64,000 bases of DNA. Source: Amycolatopsis thermophila. GTDB lineage: Bacteria; Actinomycetota; Actinomycetes; Mycobacteriales; Pseudonocardiaceae. Below, piece by piece: positions 1 through 7,581 of this stretch. The position numbers were made by a program, and so were the translations under genes. Below the pieces are notes generated by a model, which saw only the letters and a program-made list of their open reading frames with translations, made no database searches and was not told the DNA's origin. The stretch's first letter is position 1, and the number at the start of each line of letters is the position of its first letter. The DNA is taken from assembly GCF_030814215.1 (NCBI RefSeq), contig NZ_JAUSUT010000001.1, positions 4,464,001 through 4,528,000 of the forward strand, given 5' to 3'.

Positions 1-1
1 C

Positions 2-82
2 ATCGCGATCACCTGGGAGCACGACGCGCACCTGTTCTTCAAGCGCGCCCACGGCAGCGCACTGCTGTTCGGGCCGGCCTAG
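2..82 (+). CDS. 3' end of an unrecognised protein (partial)
   Basis: The window opens inside a reading frame that runs 26 codons to a TAG stop at 80-82. The visible tail is rich in aromatic and small residues (AITWEHDAHLFFKRAHGSA) and is preceded by no start in this window. I do not recognise the family. It is called coding because the frame is open to the window edge and its third-codon positions are strongly G/C, but 26 codons are too few for certainty. Confidence 0.4.
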   Translation: MAITWEHDAHLFFKRAHGSALLFGPA

Positions 83-306
83 CGTGTTGGCAGCTTGGAG
101 CTGGTGTCTCCGGTAAACCGTTGTCGTTGCTGGTGGGTGTTCGGGTGGCCCGTATCGATCGTGGTCGAGCGCGGGCCCGGCCGGCGGCGAAGACGCTCCC
201 CCGGCACCCGCGAGGCCGTGACCGGGCCCGGGTGTCGTGATCCCTACTCGTGGGTATCCCGATCGTTCGAGGTCGGTGGCCGGGCCCTTGCGCCCGCCCC
301 GATGTG

Positions 307-338
307 TGTTACCTTAGGTAACAGTAAATCGAGGTAAC
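307..338. promoter_or_regulatory. Palindromic operator upstream of the AurF-type oxygenase
   Basis: TGTTACCTTAGGTAACA at 307-323 is a perfect inverted repeat with 8-bp arms around a central T. A third half-site, GAGGTAAC, follows at 331-338. It lies 27-58 bases before the ATG at 365 and is the only strong dyad in the 282-base gap after the partial gene. Its size and symmetry fit a TetR-type dimer site, but no regulator gene is visible on this side, so the binding protein is unknown. Confidence 0.6.
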
Positions 339-364
339 AGGCAACGGTGTTCAGGGAGGGTGTC

Positions 365-1279
365 ATGACCAGCGTCGGTATGCACGAGCACGCGGACACG
401 CGGCCTGACCGGCAGGAAGTCGCGCGGCGGCTGCTCGACTCGTCCGAGACGCTGTCCTACGACCCGGTCACGGAAGTCGACTGGGAGACCCCGCTCGACA
501 CGAGCTACCACGGCGCGAGCCCCGAGTGGAGCACCCTGTACGGCACCTCGTACTGGAACGAGATGACCCCCGAGCAGCAGCGCGAGCTGACCCGCCAGGA
601 GGCGGCGTCCGTCGCCAGCACGGGGATCTGGTTCGAGATGATCCTGCAGCAGATGGTCCTGCGCGACTTCTACGCCAAGGACCCGACCGACCCCGCGTTC
701 CAGTGGGCGCTCACCGAGATCGCCGACGAGTGCCGTCACTCGATCATGTTCGCCCGCGGCGCCGCGAAGCTGCGGGCCCCCGCCTACCGCCCGCGCCGGC
801 TCGCGGTCGAGCTGGGCCGGTTCTTCAAGACCACCGCTACCGGTGAGGCCGCCTACGCAGCGATCCTGGTGGCCGAAGAGGTCCTCGACGTCATGCAGCG
901 CGACTGGATGCGCGACGAGCGCGTGGTGCCGTTCGTGCGCACCATCAACAACATCCACGTGGTCGAGGAGTCGCGGCACATGAAGTTCGCCCGCGAGGAG
1001 ACCCGCGAGCGGCTCAAGGGTGCCGGCCGCCTGCGCCGCCAGTACAACGCGCTGGTCGTGTCGATCGCCGCGTACTTCATCGTCAGCAGCATGGTCAGCC
1101 CGAAGGTCTACGCCAACGCCGGGCTCGACACCCGGCGCGCGCTGCGCGAGGCCAAGGCCAACGAGCACCACAAGTCGATGATGCGGTCCAGCTGCGCGGG
1201 CCTGATGGAGTTCCTCGACTCCGCCGGCCTGCTCACCAAGGCCTCGCTCGTCTTCTACAAGCGCGCCAACCTGATCTGA
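365..1279 (+). CDS. AurF-family diiron oxygenase
   Basis: A 304-residue protein of the AurF (p-aminobenzoate N-oxygenase) diiron family, which uses a di-iron centre and O2 to oxidise small molecules, often amines. The ligand pattern is visible: E91, E122 and H125 in DECRH, E171 in a second helix, H198, and E202/H205 in EESRH. The spacing of E171, H198, E202 and H205 equals that of the AurF ligands. The ATG at 365 is chosen because CAGGGAGGG precedes it; an upstream in-frame GTG at 347 lacks a ribosome site. The next gene, a ferredoxin-ferredoxin reductase fusion, starts 4 bases after the stop and probably supplies electrons. The substrate is not evident. Confidence 0.88.
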   Translation: MTSVGMHEHADTRPDRQEVARRLLDSSETLSYDPVTEVDWETPLDTSYHGASPEWSTLYGTSYWNEMTPEQQRELTRQEAASVASTGIWFEMILQQMVLRDFYAKDPTDPAFQWALTEIADECRHSIMFARGAAKLRAPAYRPRRLAVELGRFFKTTATGEAAYAAILVAEEVLDVMQRDWMRDERVVPFVRTINNIHVVEESRHMKFAREETRERLKGAGRLRRQYNALVVSIAAYFIVSSMVSPKVYANAGLDTRRALREAKANEHHKSMMRSSCAGLMEFLDSAGLLTKASLVFYKRANLI

Positions 1280-1283
1280 CGCC

Positions 1284-2759
1284 ATGGCCTTCGCGATCAC
1301 CCAGACCTGCTGCAACGACGCCTCGTGCGTGTCGGTGTGCCCGGTCAACTGCATCCACCCGACGCCCGACGAGCCGGACTTCGGCACCACCGAGATGCTC
1401 TACATCGACCCGGCCACCTGCATCGACTGCGGCGCCTGCGCCGACGCCTGCCCGGTCGACGCGATCTTCCCGGTGGACGCGCTGGCGGCCTCGATGCGGC
1501 CCTACGCCGGGATCAACGCGGCCCACTACGCCGGACGTGACCAGGCCGAGGGTGATCCCGCGCCGAACTTCCACCGGTGGGGTCCGCCGGTGTTCGACCG
1601 CACCATCCCCAGCGACTTCCCGGCGCTGGACGTCGCGGTCGTCGGCACCGGGCCCGCGGGCATGTACGCGGTCGAAGACCTGTTGCTGCACACCAGTTCC
1701 CGCGTCACGCTCTACGACCGGCTGCCGGTCGCGGGCGGTCTGGTCCGCTACGGCGTCGCGCCCGACCACCCGTCCACGAAGAAGATCGGCGAGACGTTCG
1801 CGCGCTACCACCACCACCCGCGGCTGCGGATGCGGCTGGGGGTCGAGGTGGGCCGGGACGTCTCGGCCGGCGAACTCGCCCAGCGGCACGACGCCGTGAT
1901 CTACGCGGTCGGGGCGTCCTCGGCCCGGCGGCTCGGCATCCCGGGCGAGGACCTGGACGGCAGCCTCGCCGCGACCACCGTGGTGGCCTGGTACAACGGC
2001 CACCCCGACGTGCCGGCCGACGCGGTCGACCTGTCGTCGGACCGCGTCGTGGTGGTGGGCACCGGCAACGTCGCCCTGGACGTCGCGCGGATCCTGACCA
2101 CCGACCCGCGCTCGCTGGAGGGCACCACGATCTCGCCGGCCGCCCTCGAGCGGCTGACGGCGAGCCGCGTGCGGGAGGTCGTCGTGCTCGGCCGCCGCGG
2201 CCCCGAGTCCGCCGCCTACACCACGCCGGAGCTGCTGGCGCTCACCCAGCACGAGGACATCGACCTCGTCGTCGACGCGCACGACCCGCGCGTCACCGAG
2301 GCCATCGACACGGCCGAGCGGGCCGCGCTGCTGCGCAACCTCAAGCAGGAGACCATCGACTGGTCGGCGCCGCCCCCGCCCGGCAAGCGGCGCATCGTGC
2401 TGCGGTTCCACTCCGCGCCCCAGGAGATCGTCGGCGACCAGCGGGTCGAGGCGCTGCGCGTGACCGGTGACGTGGTGATCCCGGCCGGGACCGTCGTGCG
2501 CGCGGTCGGGTACCGCGGTACGCCGGTTCCCGGGCTCCCGTTCGACGAGGACACCGGCACCATCCCGAACGACGACGGCCGGGTGGCGCCGGGAACCTAC
2601 GTCGTCGGCTGGATCAAGCGCGGTCCCTCCGGCGGGATCGGTGCGAACCGGTCGTGCGCGCAGGCTACCGTCGGCAAGCTCCTCGAGGACGCCGTCGCCG
2701 GGAAGCTGCGGACCTCCCGCCGCCGCACCGGCCTGGTGTCCCGTCTCGTCCGGCGCTGA
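1284..2759 (+). CDS. Ferredoxin fused to NADPH:ferredoxin reductase (FprB-like)
   Basis: A 491-residue redox protein. Residues 1-66 hold a bacterial ferredoxin domain with two cysteine clusters (C9/C10, C15, C19, C23 and C46, C49, C52, C56), fitting two iron-sulfur clusters. An adrenodoxin-reductase-type flavoprotein follows: FAD motif GTGPAG at 121-126, the NADP-binding VVGTGNVALD segment near 257, and the family's C-terminal WIKRGPSGGIGANR. Such proteins carry electrons from NADPH to an oxygenase within one chain. It lies 4 bases behind the diiron oxygenase and shares its operator, so the two form a probable oxygenase plus dedicated reductase cassette. The 3' end nearly meets the convergent DUF6010 gene. 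Confidence 0.88.
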   Translation: MAFAITQTCCNDASCVSVCPVNCIHPTPDEPDFGTTEMLYIDPATCIDCGACADACPVDAIFPVDALAASMRPYAGINAAHYAGRDQAEGDPAPNFHRWGPPVFDRTIPSDFPALDVAVVGTGPAGMYAVEDLLLHTSSRVTLYDRLPVAGGLVRYGVAPDHPSTKKIGETFARYHHHPRLRMRLGVEVGRDVSAGELAQRHDAVIYAVGASSARRLGIPGEDLDGSLAATTVVAWYNGHPDVPADAVDLSSDRVVVVGTGNVALDVARILTTDPRSLEGTTISPAALERLTASRVREVVVLGRRGPESAAYTTPELLALTQHEDIDLVVDAHDPRVTEAIDTAERAALLRNLKQETIDWSAPPPPGKRRIVLRFHSAPQEIVGDQRVEALRVTGDVVIPAGTVVRAVGYRGTPVPGLPFDEDTGTIPNDDGRVAPGTYVVGWIKRGPSGGIGANRSCAQATVGKLLEDAVAGKLRTSRRRTGLVSRLVRR

Positions 2760-2762
2760 CCG

Positions 2763-3176
2763 TCACGACCGGGCGGCGCGCCGGGCGGCGAGCCGCCCGC
2801 GGGCCACGTCGACGACCGAGCGCCCCCCGGTGACGCACCAGATCGCGATCACCGGATCGCACACGGCGCAGCCGAACGACGAGTGGTCCGCGAACGGCAC
2901 GATCGGCTCCCCGCGCAGGTGGTGCACCACGTCCCAGGCGGTGTGCATCAGCCAGCCGATGCCGATGAACGTCCACGACTCCAGCCCGCGGTAGGCGACG
3001 TAGGTGAGGGCCGCGGTGAACACGAACTCCCCGATCCCGAGCCCGCCACCGCTGAGGTAGGCCGCACCGGCGCCGCCGACCACGAGCGCGTTGACCTTGC
3101 GCCGGGTCTCCTCCTCCGGGATCAGCGAGTTGAGCAGGACGTAGAGACAGCCGATGAGAACCGCCAGGATGATCAC
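2763..3176 (-). CDS. DUF6010-like small membrane protein
   Basis: A 137-residue protein with about four hydrophobic segments: residues 1-15, a Gly/Ala-rich segment near 32-50, one near 52-75 and one near 105-117. The N-terminus is an uncleaved membrane helix. The central stretch GWLMHTAWDVVHHLRG holds several histidines at a membrane edge, and a CAVC motif follows. The pattern resembles the DUF6010 family of unknown function; that name is from memory of the family. It is convergent with the reductase gene, the two stops being only 3 bases apart, and has no obvious operon partner. Confidence 0.7.
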   Translation of the reverse strand: MIILAVLIGCLYVLLNSLIPEEETRRKVNALVVGGAGAAYLSGGGLGIGEFVFTAALTYVAYRGLESWTFIGIGWLMHTAWDVVHHLRGEPIVPFADHSSFGCAVCDPVIAIWCVTGGRSVVDVARGRLAARRAARS

Positions 3177-3254
3177 GGAGCCGACGCTAGAACCGCCCGC
3201 ACACGGCGAGTAGTGGCCGGAGTGCCAGGTTGCGACGGAATCTCGCCAGGGCCG

Positions 3255-3536
3255 TCAGCCGAGCCGCTCCTCGAGGCGCACGTGGACGGTGTCGCCGGCC
3301 TCCTTGCCGATCGCGCGGCGCACGTCGGTCTTCACGGGCAGCTTGTGGGTGCCGTCGCCGAGCGCCATGAACGAACTGCGGAACGGGACGCCGTCGATCG
3401 TGCCGCGGACCTTCACCAGGCCGCGGGTGCCGAAGTACTCGGCCGAGCCGGGCATCACCACGTAGGTCCAGCCGCCCTTGTTCGGGCTCCTGAGCAGCGT
3501 GGCGTCGAATTCCTTGCGCAGAGCGGTGCCGGTCAT
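3255..3536 (-). CDS. DUF1905 domain protein
   Basis: A 93-residue soluble protein matching the DUF1905 fold: a short beta barrel with a [10 protein letters not shown] segment, then the conserved [14 protein letters not shown] and [19 protein letters not shown] segments. Its function is unknown. The frame stays open 36 codons upstream, but the ATG at 3536 is preceded by GGAGGAGACGGC and begins the conserved sequence, so it is taken as the start. The gene stands alone between the DUF6010 gene and the methyltransferase, on the same strand as both. Confidence 0.82.
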   Translation of the reverse strand: MTGTALRKEFDATLLRSPNKGGWTYVVMPGSAEYFGTRGLVKVRGTIDGVPFRSSFMALGDGTHKLPVKTDVRRAIGKEAGDTVHVRLEERLG

Positions 3537-3662
3537 GCCGTCTCCTCCGTCAGCGGGGTCTGTCACGGGAAACGTCGAGACCGGCCGCCGCGTTTCGACA
3601 TCGCCACCCGCAGCGGGGGAAATGCCGGGTGCTGCCCCCAGCACCCGGCACCCCCCCGGGCG

Positions 3663-4490
3663 TCAGCTCTCGCCGACGCGTGCCCACGCGCCCACGAGGG
3701 TCGGCGGGCGGAACATGCGGCCGGTCTCCACCTGCTCGTCGAAGAACCGCTGCCCGAGCGTCTCGATGCCGACATCCTCGGTCGTCGCGAGCCCGGTGCG
3801 CGTGAGGACGGGCAGCAGGGTGCGCAGGACGCCCGCCGCCATCCGGCTACCGGTCAGGGTGCCCGGCGCGGAGTAGCCCTGCAGACCCAGCACCGTCGCG
3901 CCGGCGAGGCCGGCCTCGGCGAACACCGTGCCCAGCCGCGCACCCAGGCCGGGGTCCAGCCCGGACCGGCGGAACGACTCGGTGATCCAGAACGCGACCC
4001 GCTCGCTGAACGGGGTCGGCGGCAGCAGCCCGGCGACGCTCATCTCGTACTCCATCGACACGACGACCCCGCCCGGCCGCACGTACCCGGCGTACTTGCG
4101 CAGCACCGCGGCGGGGTCCGGCGCGTAGAGCAGCACCAGCCGTCCGACCACCGCGTCCACCTCGCCGGCCGGGCGCATCTCGTGCAGGTCGTCGTGCACG
4201 AACGACACGTTCGTCAGCCCCTGCTCCGCGCACCGGCCCGCGGCCCAGCGCAGGGCCTTCGACGACTGGTCGATCCCGACGACCGACCCGGACGGCCCGA
4301 CCAACCGGGCCACCTCGAAGGCGACGTCCCCGGCGCCGGTGCCCAGGTCGAGCACGCGCATCCCGGGCCGGATGCCGGCCAGCGCGAGGATCGCGCGGGT
4401 CGCGGGCGCCAGCGCCGCGGCCTGCTCCTCGAGGCGGCGCAGCTCCTCCGGTTCGCTGCCGAGCAGGTACGGGGTCTCGGTGGTGGTCAT
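3663..4490 (-). CDS. Class I SAM-dependent methyltransferase
   Basis: A 275-residue methyltransferase with a Rossmann core. Motif I is VLDLGTGAGDVAFEVA (about residues 45-60), the acidic ribose-binding VVGIDQSS follows, then VSFVHDDLHEM and the post-core VRPGGVVVSMEYE. It should transfer a methyl group from SAM to a small molecule; the acceptor cannot be read. The start ATG at 4490 has GGGAGC just upstream. It is divergent from the winged-helix/hydrolase gene at 4598 across a 107-base gap and may be controlled by it. No terminator was seen. Confidence 0.85.
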   Translation of the reverse strand: MTTTETPYLLGSEPEELRRLEEQAAALAPATRAILALAGIRPGMRVLDLGTGAGDVAFEVARLVGPSGSVVGIDQSSKALRWAAGRCAEQGLTNVSFVHDDLHEMRPAGEVDAVVGRLVLLYAPDPAAVLRKYAGYVRPGGVVVSMEYEMSVAGLLPPTPFSERVAFWITESFRRSGLDPGLGARLGTVFAEAGLAGATVLGLQGYSAPGTLTGSRMAAGVLRTLLPVLTRTGLATTEDVGIETLGQRFFDEQVETGRMFRPPTLVGAWARVGES

Positions 4491-4597
4491 GGTGTGCTCC
4501 CTGCCTTGTGGTCGCCCCAGCGTGACCCGCGAGGGGGCCTGGTGACTTGGCGGAATCGTGGGGATGATGTGGAGATTCGCTGACGAGGTGACCTGCC

Positions 4598-5764
4598 GTG
4601 TACGCGTTCGAGGACTGCGAGGTCGACCCGCGGCGCTTCGAGCTGCGCCGCCGGGGCGAACCCGTGCACGTCGAACCGCAGGTCTTCGCCCTGCTCACGC
4701 ACTTGATCCGGCACCGCGACCGCGTGGTCGGCAAGACCGAACTGCTCGACTCGGTGTGGGGCTACCGGCACGTCAGCGAGTCCGCGCTCACCAGCCGCGT
4801 CAAGGCGTTGCGCCGCGCGATCGGCGACAGCGGCGAGCGGCAGCGCATCGTCGCGACCGTGCACGGCGTCGGCTACCGGTTCATCGCGGAGGTGCGGGAG
4901 AGCGGCGCCCCGCCGCGCGGCCGGATTCCGCAGCAGATCCGCTACTGCCGCTCACCGGACGGCGCGTGCGTGGCCTACGCGCTGTCCGGCACCGGGCCGC
5001 CGCTGGTCAAGGCGGCGAACTGGCTGACCCACCTGGACCTGGAGTGGACGAGCCCGATCTGGGCGCACTGGCTGGACGGCCTCGCCCGGCGGCACACCCT
5101 GGTGCGCTACGACGAGCGCGGCTGCGGGCTGTCGGACTGGGACGTCGGCGACTTCCGGTTCGAGGACTGGGTCGACGACCTCGAACTCGTCGTCGACAGC
5201 GTGGGCCTGGACCGGTTCCCGCTGCTCGGCATCTCCCAGGGCGGCGCGGTCGCCATCGCCTACGCCGTGCGCCACCCCGAGCGGGTGTCCCGGCTGGTGC
5301 TCGCCGGCGCCTACGGCCGCGGCCGGTTCGCCCGTGCCGCCACCCCGGAGGAGAAGGAGGAGGCCGAGCTGGACCTGACACTGGGCCGGATCGGCTGGCG
5401 GCACGACGACCCGACGTTTCGGCAGGTGTTCGCGAGCCAGTTCCTGCCCGACGGCAGCCGCGAGCTGTGGGACGCGTTCAACGCCCTGCAGCGGGCCACC
5501 ACCTCCAACGACAACGTGGTGCGGTTCCTGGACGTGTTCGCCCGCATCGACGTGTCCGGACTCGCGGCCTCGGTGCGCTGCCCGACGCTGATCCTGCACT
5601 CGCGCGGTGACCTGCGCGTGCCCCGGTCGCAGGCGCGCGAACTGGCGGCGCTCATCCCGGACAGCCGGGTGTGCTTCCTGGACAGCCGCAACCACATCCT
5701 CACCGAGCACGAACCGGCGTGGGCCGAGTTCCTCGCCGAGGTGGACGATTTCCTCGGCGGTTGA
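4598..5764 (+). CDS. Winged-helix DNA-binding domain fused to an alpha/beta hydrolase
   Basis: A 388-residue two-domain protein. Residues 1-100 form an OmpR/PhoB-type winged helix (Trans_reg_C), with ALTSRVKALRRAIGD as recognition helix and the HGVGYRFIAEV wing. Residues 115-388 are an alpha/beta hydrolase: nucleophile elbow GISQGG, acid in LHSRGDLRVP and histidine in SRNHILTEHE, giving a complete triad. GTG at 4598 is the start, with GAGGTGACC just upstream. No receiver domain is present, so the hydrolase domain may act as a ligand sensor or as a true enzyme. The divergent methyltransferase gene is the obvious target. Confidence 0.85.
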   Translation: MYAFEDCEVDPRRFELRRRGEPVHVEPQVFALLTHLIRHRDRVVGKTELLDSVWGYRHVSESALTSRVKALRRAIGDSGERQRIVATVHGVGYRFIAEVRESGAPPRGRIPQQIRYCRSPDGACVAYALSGTGPPLVKAANWLTHLDLEWTSPIWAHWLDGLARRHTLVRYDERGCGLSDWDVGDFRFEDWVDDLELVVDSVGLDRFPLLGISQGGAVAIAYAVRHPERVSRLVLAGAYGRGRFARAATPEEKEEAELDLTLGRIGWRHDDPTFRQVFASQFLPDGSRELWDAFNALQRATTSNDNVVRFLDVFARIDVSGLAASVRCPTLILHSRGDLRVPRSQARELAALIPDSRVCFLDSRNHILTEHEPAWAEFLAEVDDFLGG

Positions 5765-5803
5765 CTCCACGGGTGTCGACCGTTGCAACGGCTCCACGAC
5801 GTC

Positions 5804-5821
5804 TGGGAAAGCGCTTTCTCA
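5804..5821. promoter_or_regulatory. LacI-family operator-like palindrome
   Basis: TGGGAAAGCGCTTTCTCA is symmetric around a central CG with one mismatch; the inner 12 bases (5807-5818) are perfect. This is the classic form of a LacI/GalR or CcpA-type operator that controls sugar genes in actinomycetes. The rest of the 336-base gap, 5765-6100, shows no gene I can support, and the next gene is a methyltransferase 280 bases away, so the site may be a relic. Confidence 0.5.
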
Positions 5822-6100
5822 GCGCCGTCGGCGACCTGCGCGGGCAACAGCATCGAGGCGTTCGACGCCATCCGTCGCGCGGAGGGCGTGGTGCCACGGG
5901 ACGAACGTGTGTACCGCCGATCGGCCGTCAGCGAGGACCAGCGGGTGCCGTACTTCGGGCGGACCGGGGTGTTCGACCCGCGGACGGCGCCACCTGCGGC
6001 ATCGACGCCGGGCCCGTTCGCCTGACCGGTTGCCGTCGGCGGGTTCGCGGGCGCCGCTAGTATTCCCGCATCCCCTTCAGCGCGCGGAAAGCAGGCAGGA

Positions 6101-6964
6101 ATGGCGAAGTCCCGGTTCGAGCAGTTCCCGATGGACGGCGTCGACCTGGACCACCCCAACGTGGCCCGGGTGTACGACTACTACCTGGGCGGCAAGGCGA
6201 ACTACGCGGTGGACCGGGTGTTCGCGGAGAAGGCGCTCGAGAAGTTCCCGTTCGTCCGGGACGCGGCGCGGGCGAACCGGCTGTTCCTGCACCGCGCGGT
6301 GCGGTACCTGGTCAAGCGGGGCGTGCGGCAGTTCGTCGACATCGGCGCCGGGGTGCCGACGATGGGCAGCACGCACCAGGTGGCCGACGAGCTGAACTCC
6401 GGGGCGCGCGTGGTCTACGTCGACAACGAGCCGGTCGCGGTCGCCCACTCCCAGATGCTGCTGGAGAAGGAGGGCGACCTCGCCCGGCACCGCGTGCTCC
6501 AGGCCGACCTGCGCGACCCCGACCTGTTGTGGCGCAAGGTGTCCGAGACCGGCGTGATCGATTTCGGGCAGCCGGTGGCGTTGCTGCTGATCGCGGTCCT
6601 GCACGTCACGCAGCCCGGCCCGGACGGTTCCGACGTCGGCCCGGCCGCGGTGGCGCGCTACCGGGAGCTGCTGGGGTCCGGCTCGTACCTGGTGCTCTCC
6701 CACGGCACGGCGGACGGCGTGTCGGCGAGCCGGGCGCGGGAGATGGCCGAGTTCGGCGAGATGTACGACGCCACGGCGACGCCGGTGATCTGGCGCCCGC
6801 GGCGGGAGATCGAGGCGCTGTTCGGGGACCTGGAGATGGTGGAGCCCGGCGCGACGTGGACGCCGCTGTGGCACCCCGAGGAAAGCGGCGAGAACGCGCC
6901 CGAGATCGAGTTCGACGAGCCCAACGAGTCCGTGGTGTGGGCCGGGGTGGGCCGCAAGCCCTGA
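6101..6964 (+). CDS. SAM-dependent methyltransferase, DUF574/Methyltransf_19 family
   Basis: A 287-residue member of the actinomycete S-adenosyl methyltransferase family, which is expanded in Streptomyces and Pseudonocardiaceae. Diagnostic pieces are NVARVYDYYLGGKANYAVDR near residue 17, ANRLFLHRAVRYL, the SAM-binding FVDIGAGVPTMGSTHQVA, then VVYVDNEPVAVAHS. Substrates are largely unknown. The gene stands alone: a long gap lies upstream, with a LacI-like palindrome 280 bases away, and a MOSC gene converges downstream. A GC-rich 6-bp hairpin directly after the stop (6965-6980) could be a weak terminator. Confidence 0.88.
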   Translation: MAKSRFEQFPMDGVDLDHPNVARVYDYYLGGKANYAVDRVFAEKALEKFPFVRDAARANRLFLHRAVRYLVKRGVRQFVDIGAGVPTMGSTHQVADELNSGARVVYVDNEPVAVAHSQMLLEKEGDLARHRVLQADLRDPDLLWRKVSETGVIDFGQPVALLLIAVLHVTQPGPDGSDVGPAAVARYRELLGSGSYLVLSHGTADGVSASRAREMAEFGEMYDATATPVIWRPRREIEALFGDLEMVEPGATWTPLWHPEESGENAPEIEFDEPNESVVWAGVGRKP

Positions 6965-7012
6965 CCGCCCGGGTGGGCGGCGGGGCGGCGCGCACCCGCG
7001 GTGGCGTCCGGC

Positions 7013-7519
7013 TCAGCGCGGCGATGTCCGGACCTCGAGATCGGCCGGCCCCACCCGCAGGACCCCGTCGTCCAGGGGGACGCACCGCACGCCCCCGCGT
7101 CCGCGCAGGGCGCGGAACGCTCCCGAACCCAGGGTGACGTCCATCCACGCGCACGGGTGCGCCGGCCGGTGGGCCTGGAAACGCACCGCCCCCGCGCCGG
7201 AATCCAGGCTGAACACCGCCCCCTCCGGCACTTCCCGCGTCCGTGCGAGCGTGTCGACGCGGAAACCCCGCAGCACGATGTTCCGCCTGGCGGCCACCGG
7301 ATCGGCCCCCGCGGGCAACACCGACGCGTCGAACACCGTCAGCGCGGCCTGCCGGTGCGCCGGCCGGTTGAAGTAGCGGTCGCCCACCAACCCCAGCCCG
7401 GCCCGCACCGCCACCTCGTCCCGGCTCACCGGTCCCGGATCCGCGCGCGGCCCGTCGGCGGGGCGTCCCTCGAAGGCGTGGATCGGCGACACCACCAGCG
7501 CCACGATCTCCACCCGCAC
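7013..7519 (-). CDS. MOSC-domain protein
   Basis: A 168-residue single MOSC domain (molybdenum cofactor sulfurase C-terminal type), recognised by LGLVGDRYFNRPAHRQAALTV, RRNIVLRG, and HRPAHPCAWMDVTLG with its conserved cysteine. MOSC proteins bind sulfur carriers or the molybdenum cofactor and are thought to handle Mo-S ligands. Start GTG at 7519, with GAGGTAG upstream. It is divergent from the ABC permease across 62 bases. A molybdenum hydroxylase lies about 42 kb away in this window, but no direct link is visible. Confidence 0.82.
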   Translation of the reverse strand: MRVEIVALVVSPIHAFEGRPADGPRADPGPVSRDEVAVRAGLGLVGDRYFNRPAHRQAALTVFDASVLPAGADPVAARRNIVLRGFRVDTLARTREVPEGAVFSLDSGAGAVRFQAHRPAHPCAWMDVTLGSGAFRALRGRGGVRCVPLDDGVLRVGPADLEVRTSPR

Positions 7520-7581
7520 CCGTGCACACTACCTCCGGGAAATCGCCGATCTCGGGGCCGCGCTCGTGGGAGACTGCGCCG

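Noticed and set aside
95-337. 80-codon frame before the AurF gene
   Set aside because: Cysteine/arginine-rich low-quality translation, no ribosome site, and it runs into the palindromic operator.
2883-4583. Very long open frames antisense to or overlapping real genes (for example 2883-4583, 43280-46429, 49312-51975 on the plus strand)
   Set aside because: They lie opposite genes with clear families. Their translations are Arg/Gly/Pro/His-rich without motifs, as expected from high-GC shadow frames.
5783-6025. 80-codon frame in the gap after the winged-helix/hydrolase gene
   Set aside because: No family, no ribosome site, and it contains the LacI-like operator; coding status cannot be supported.
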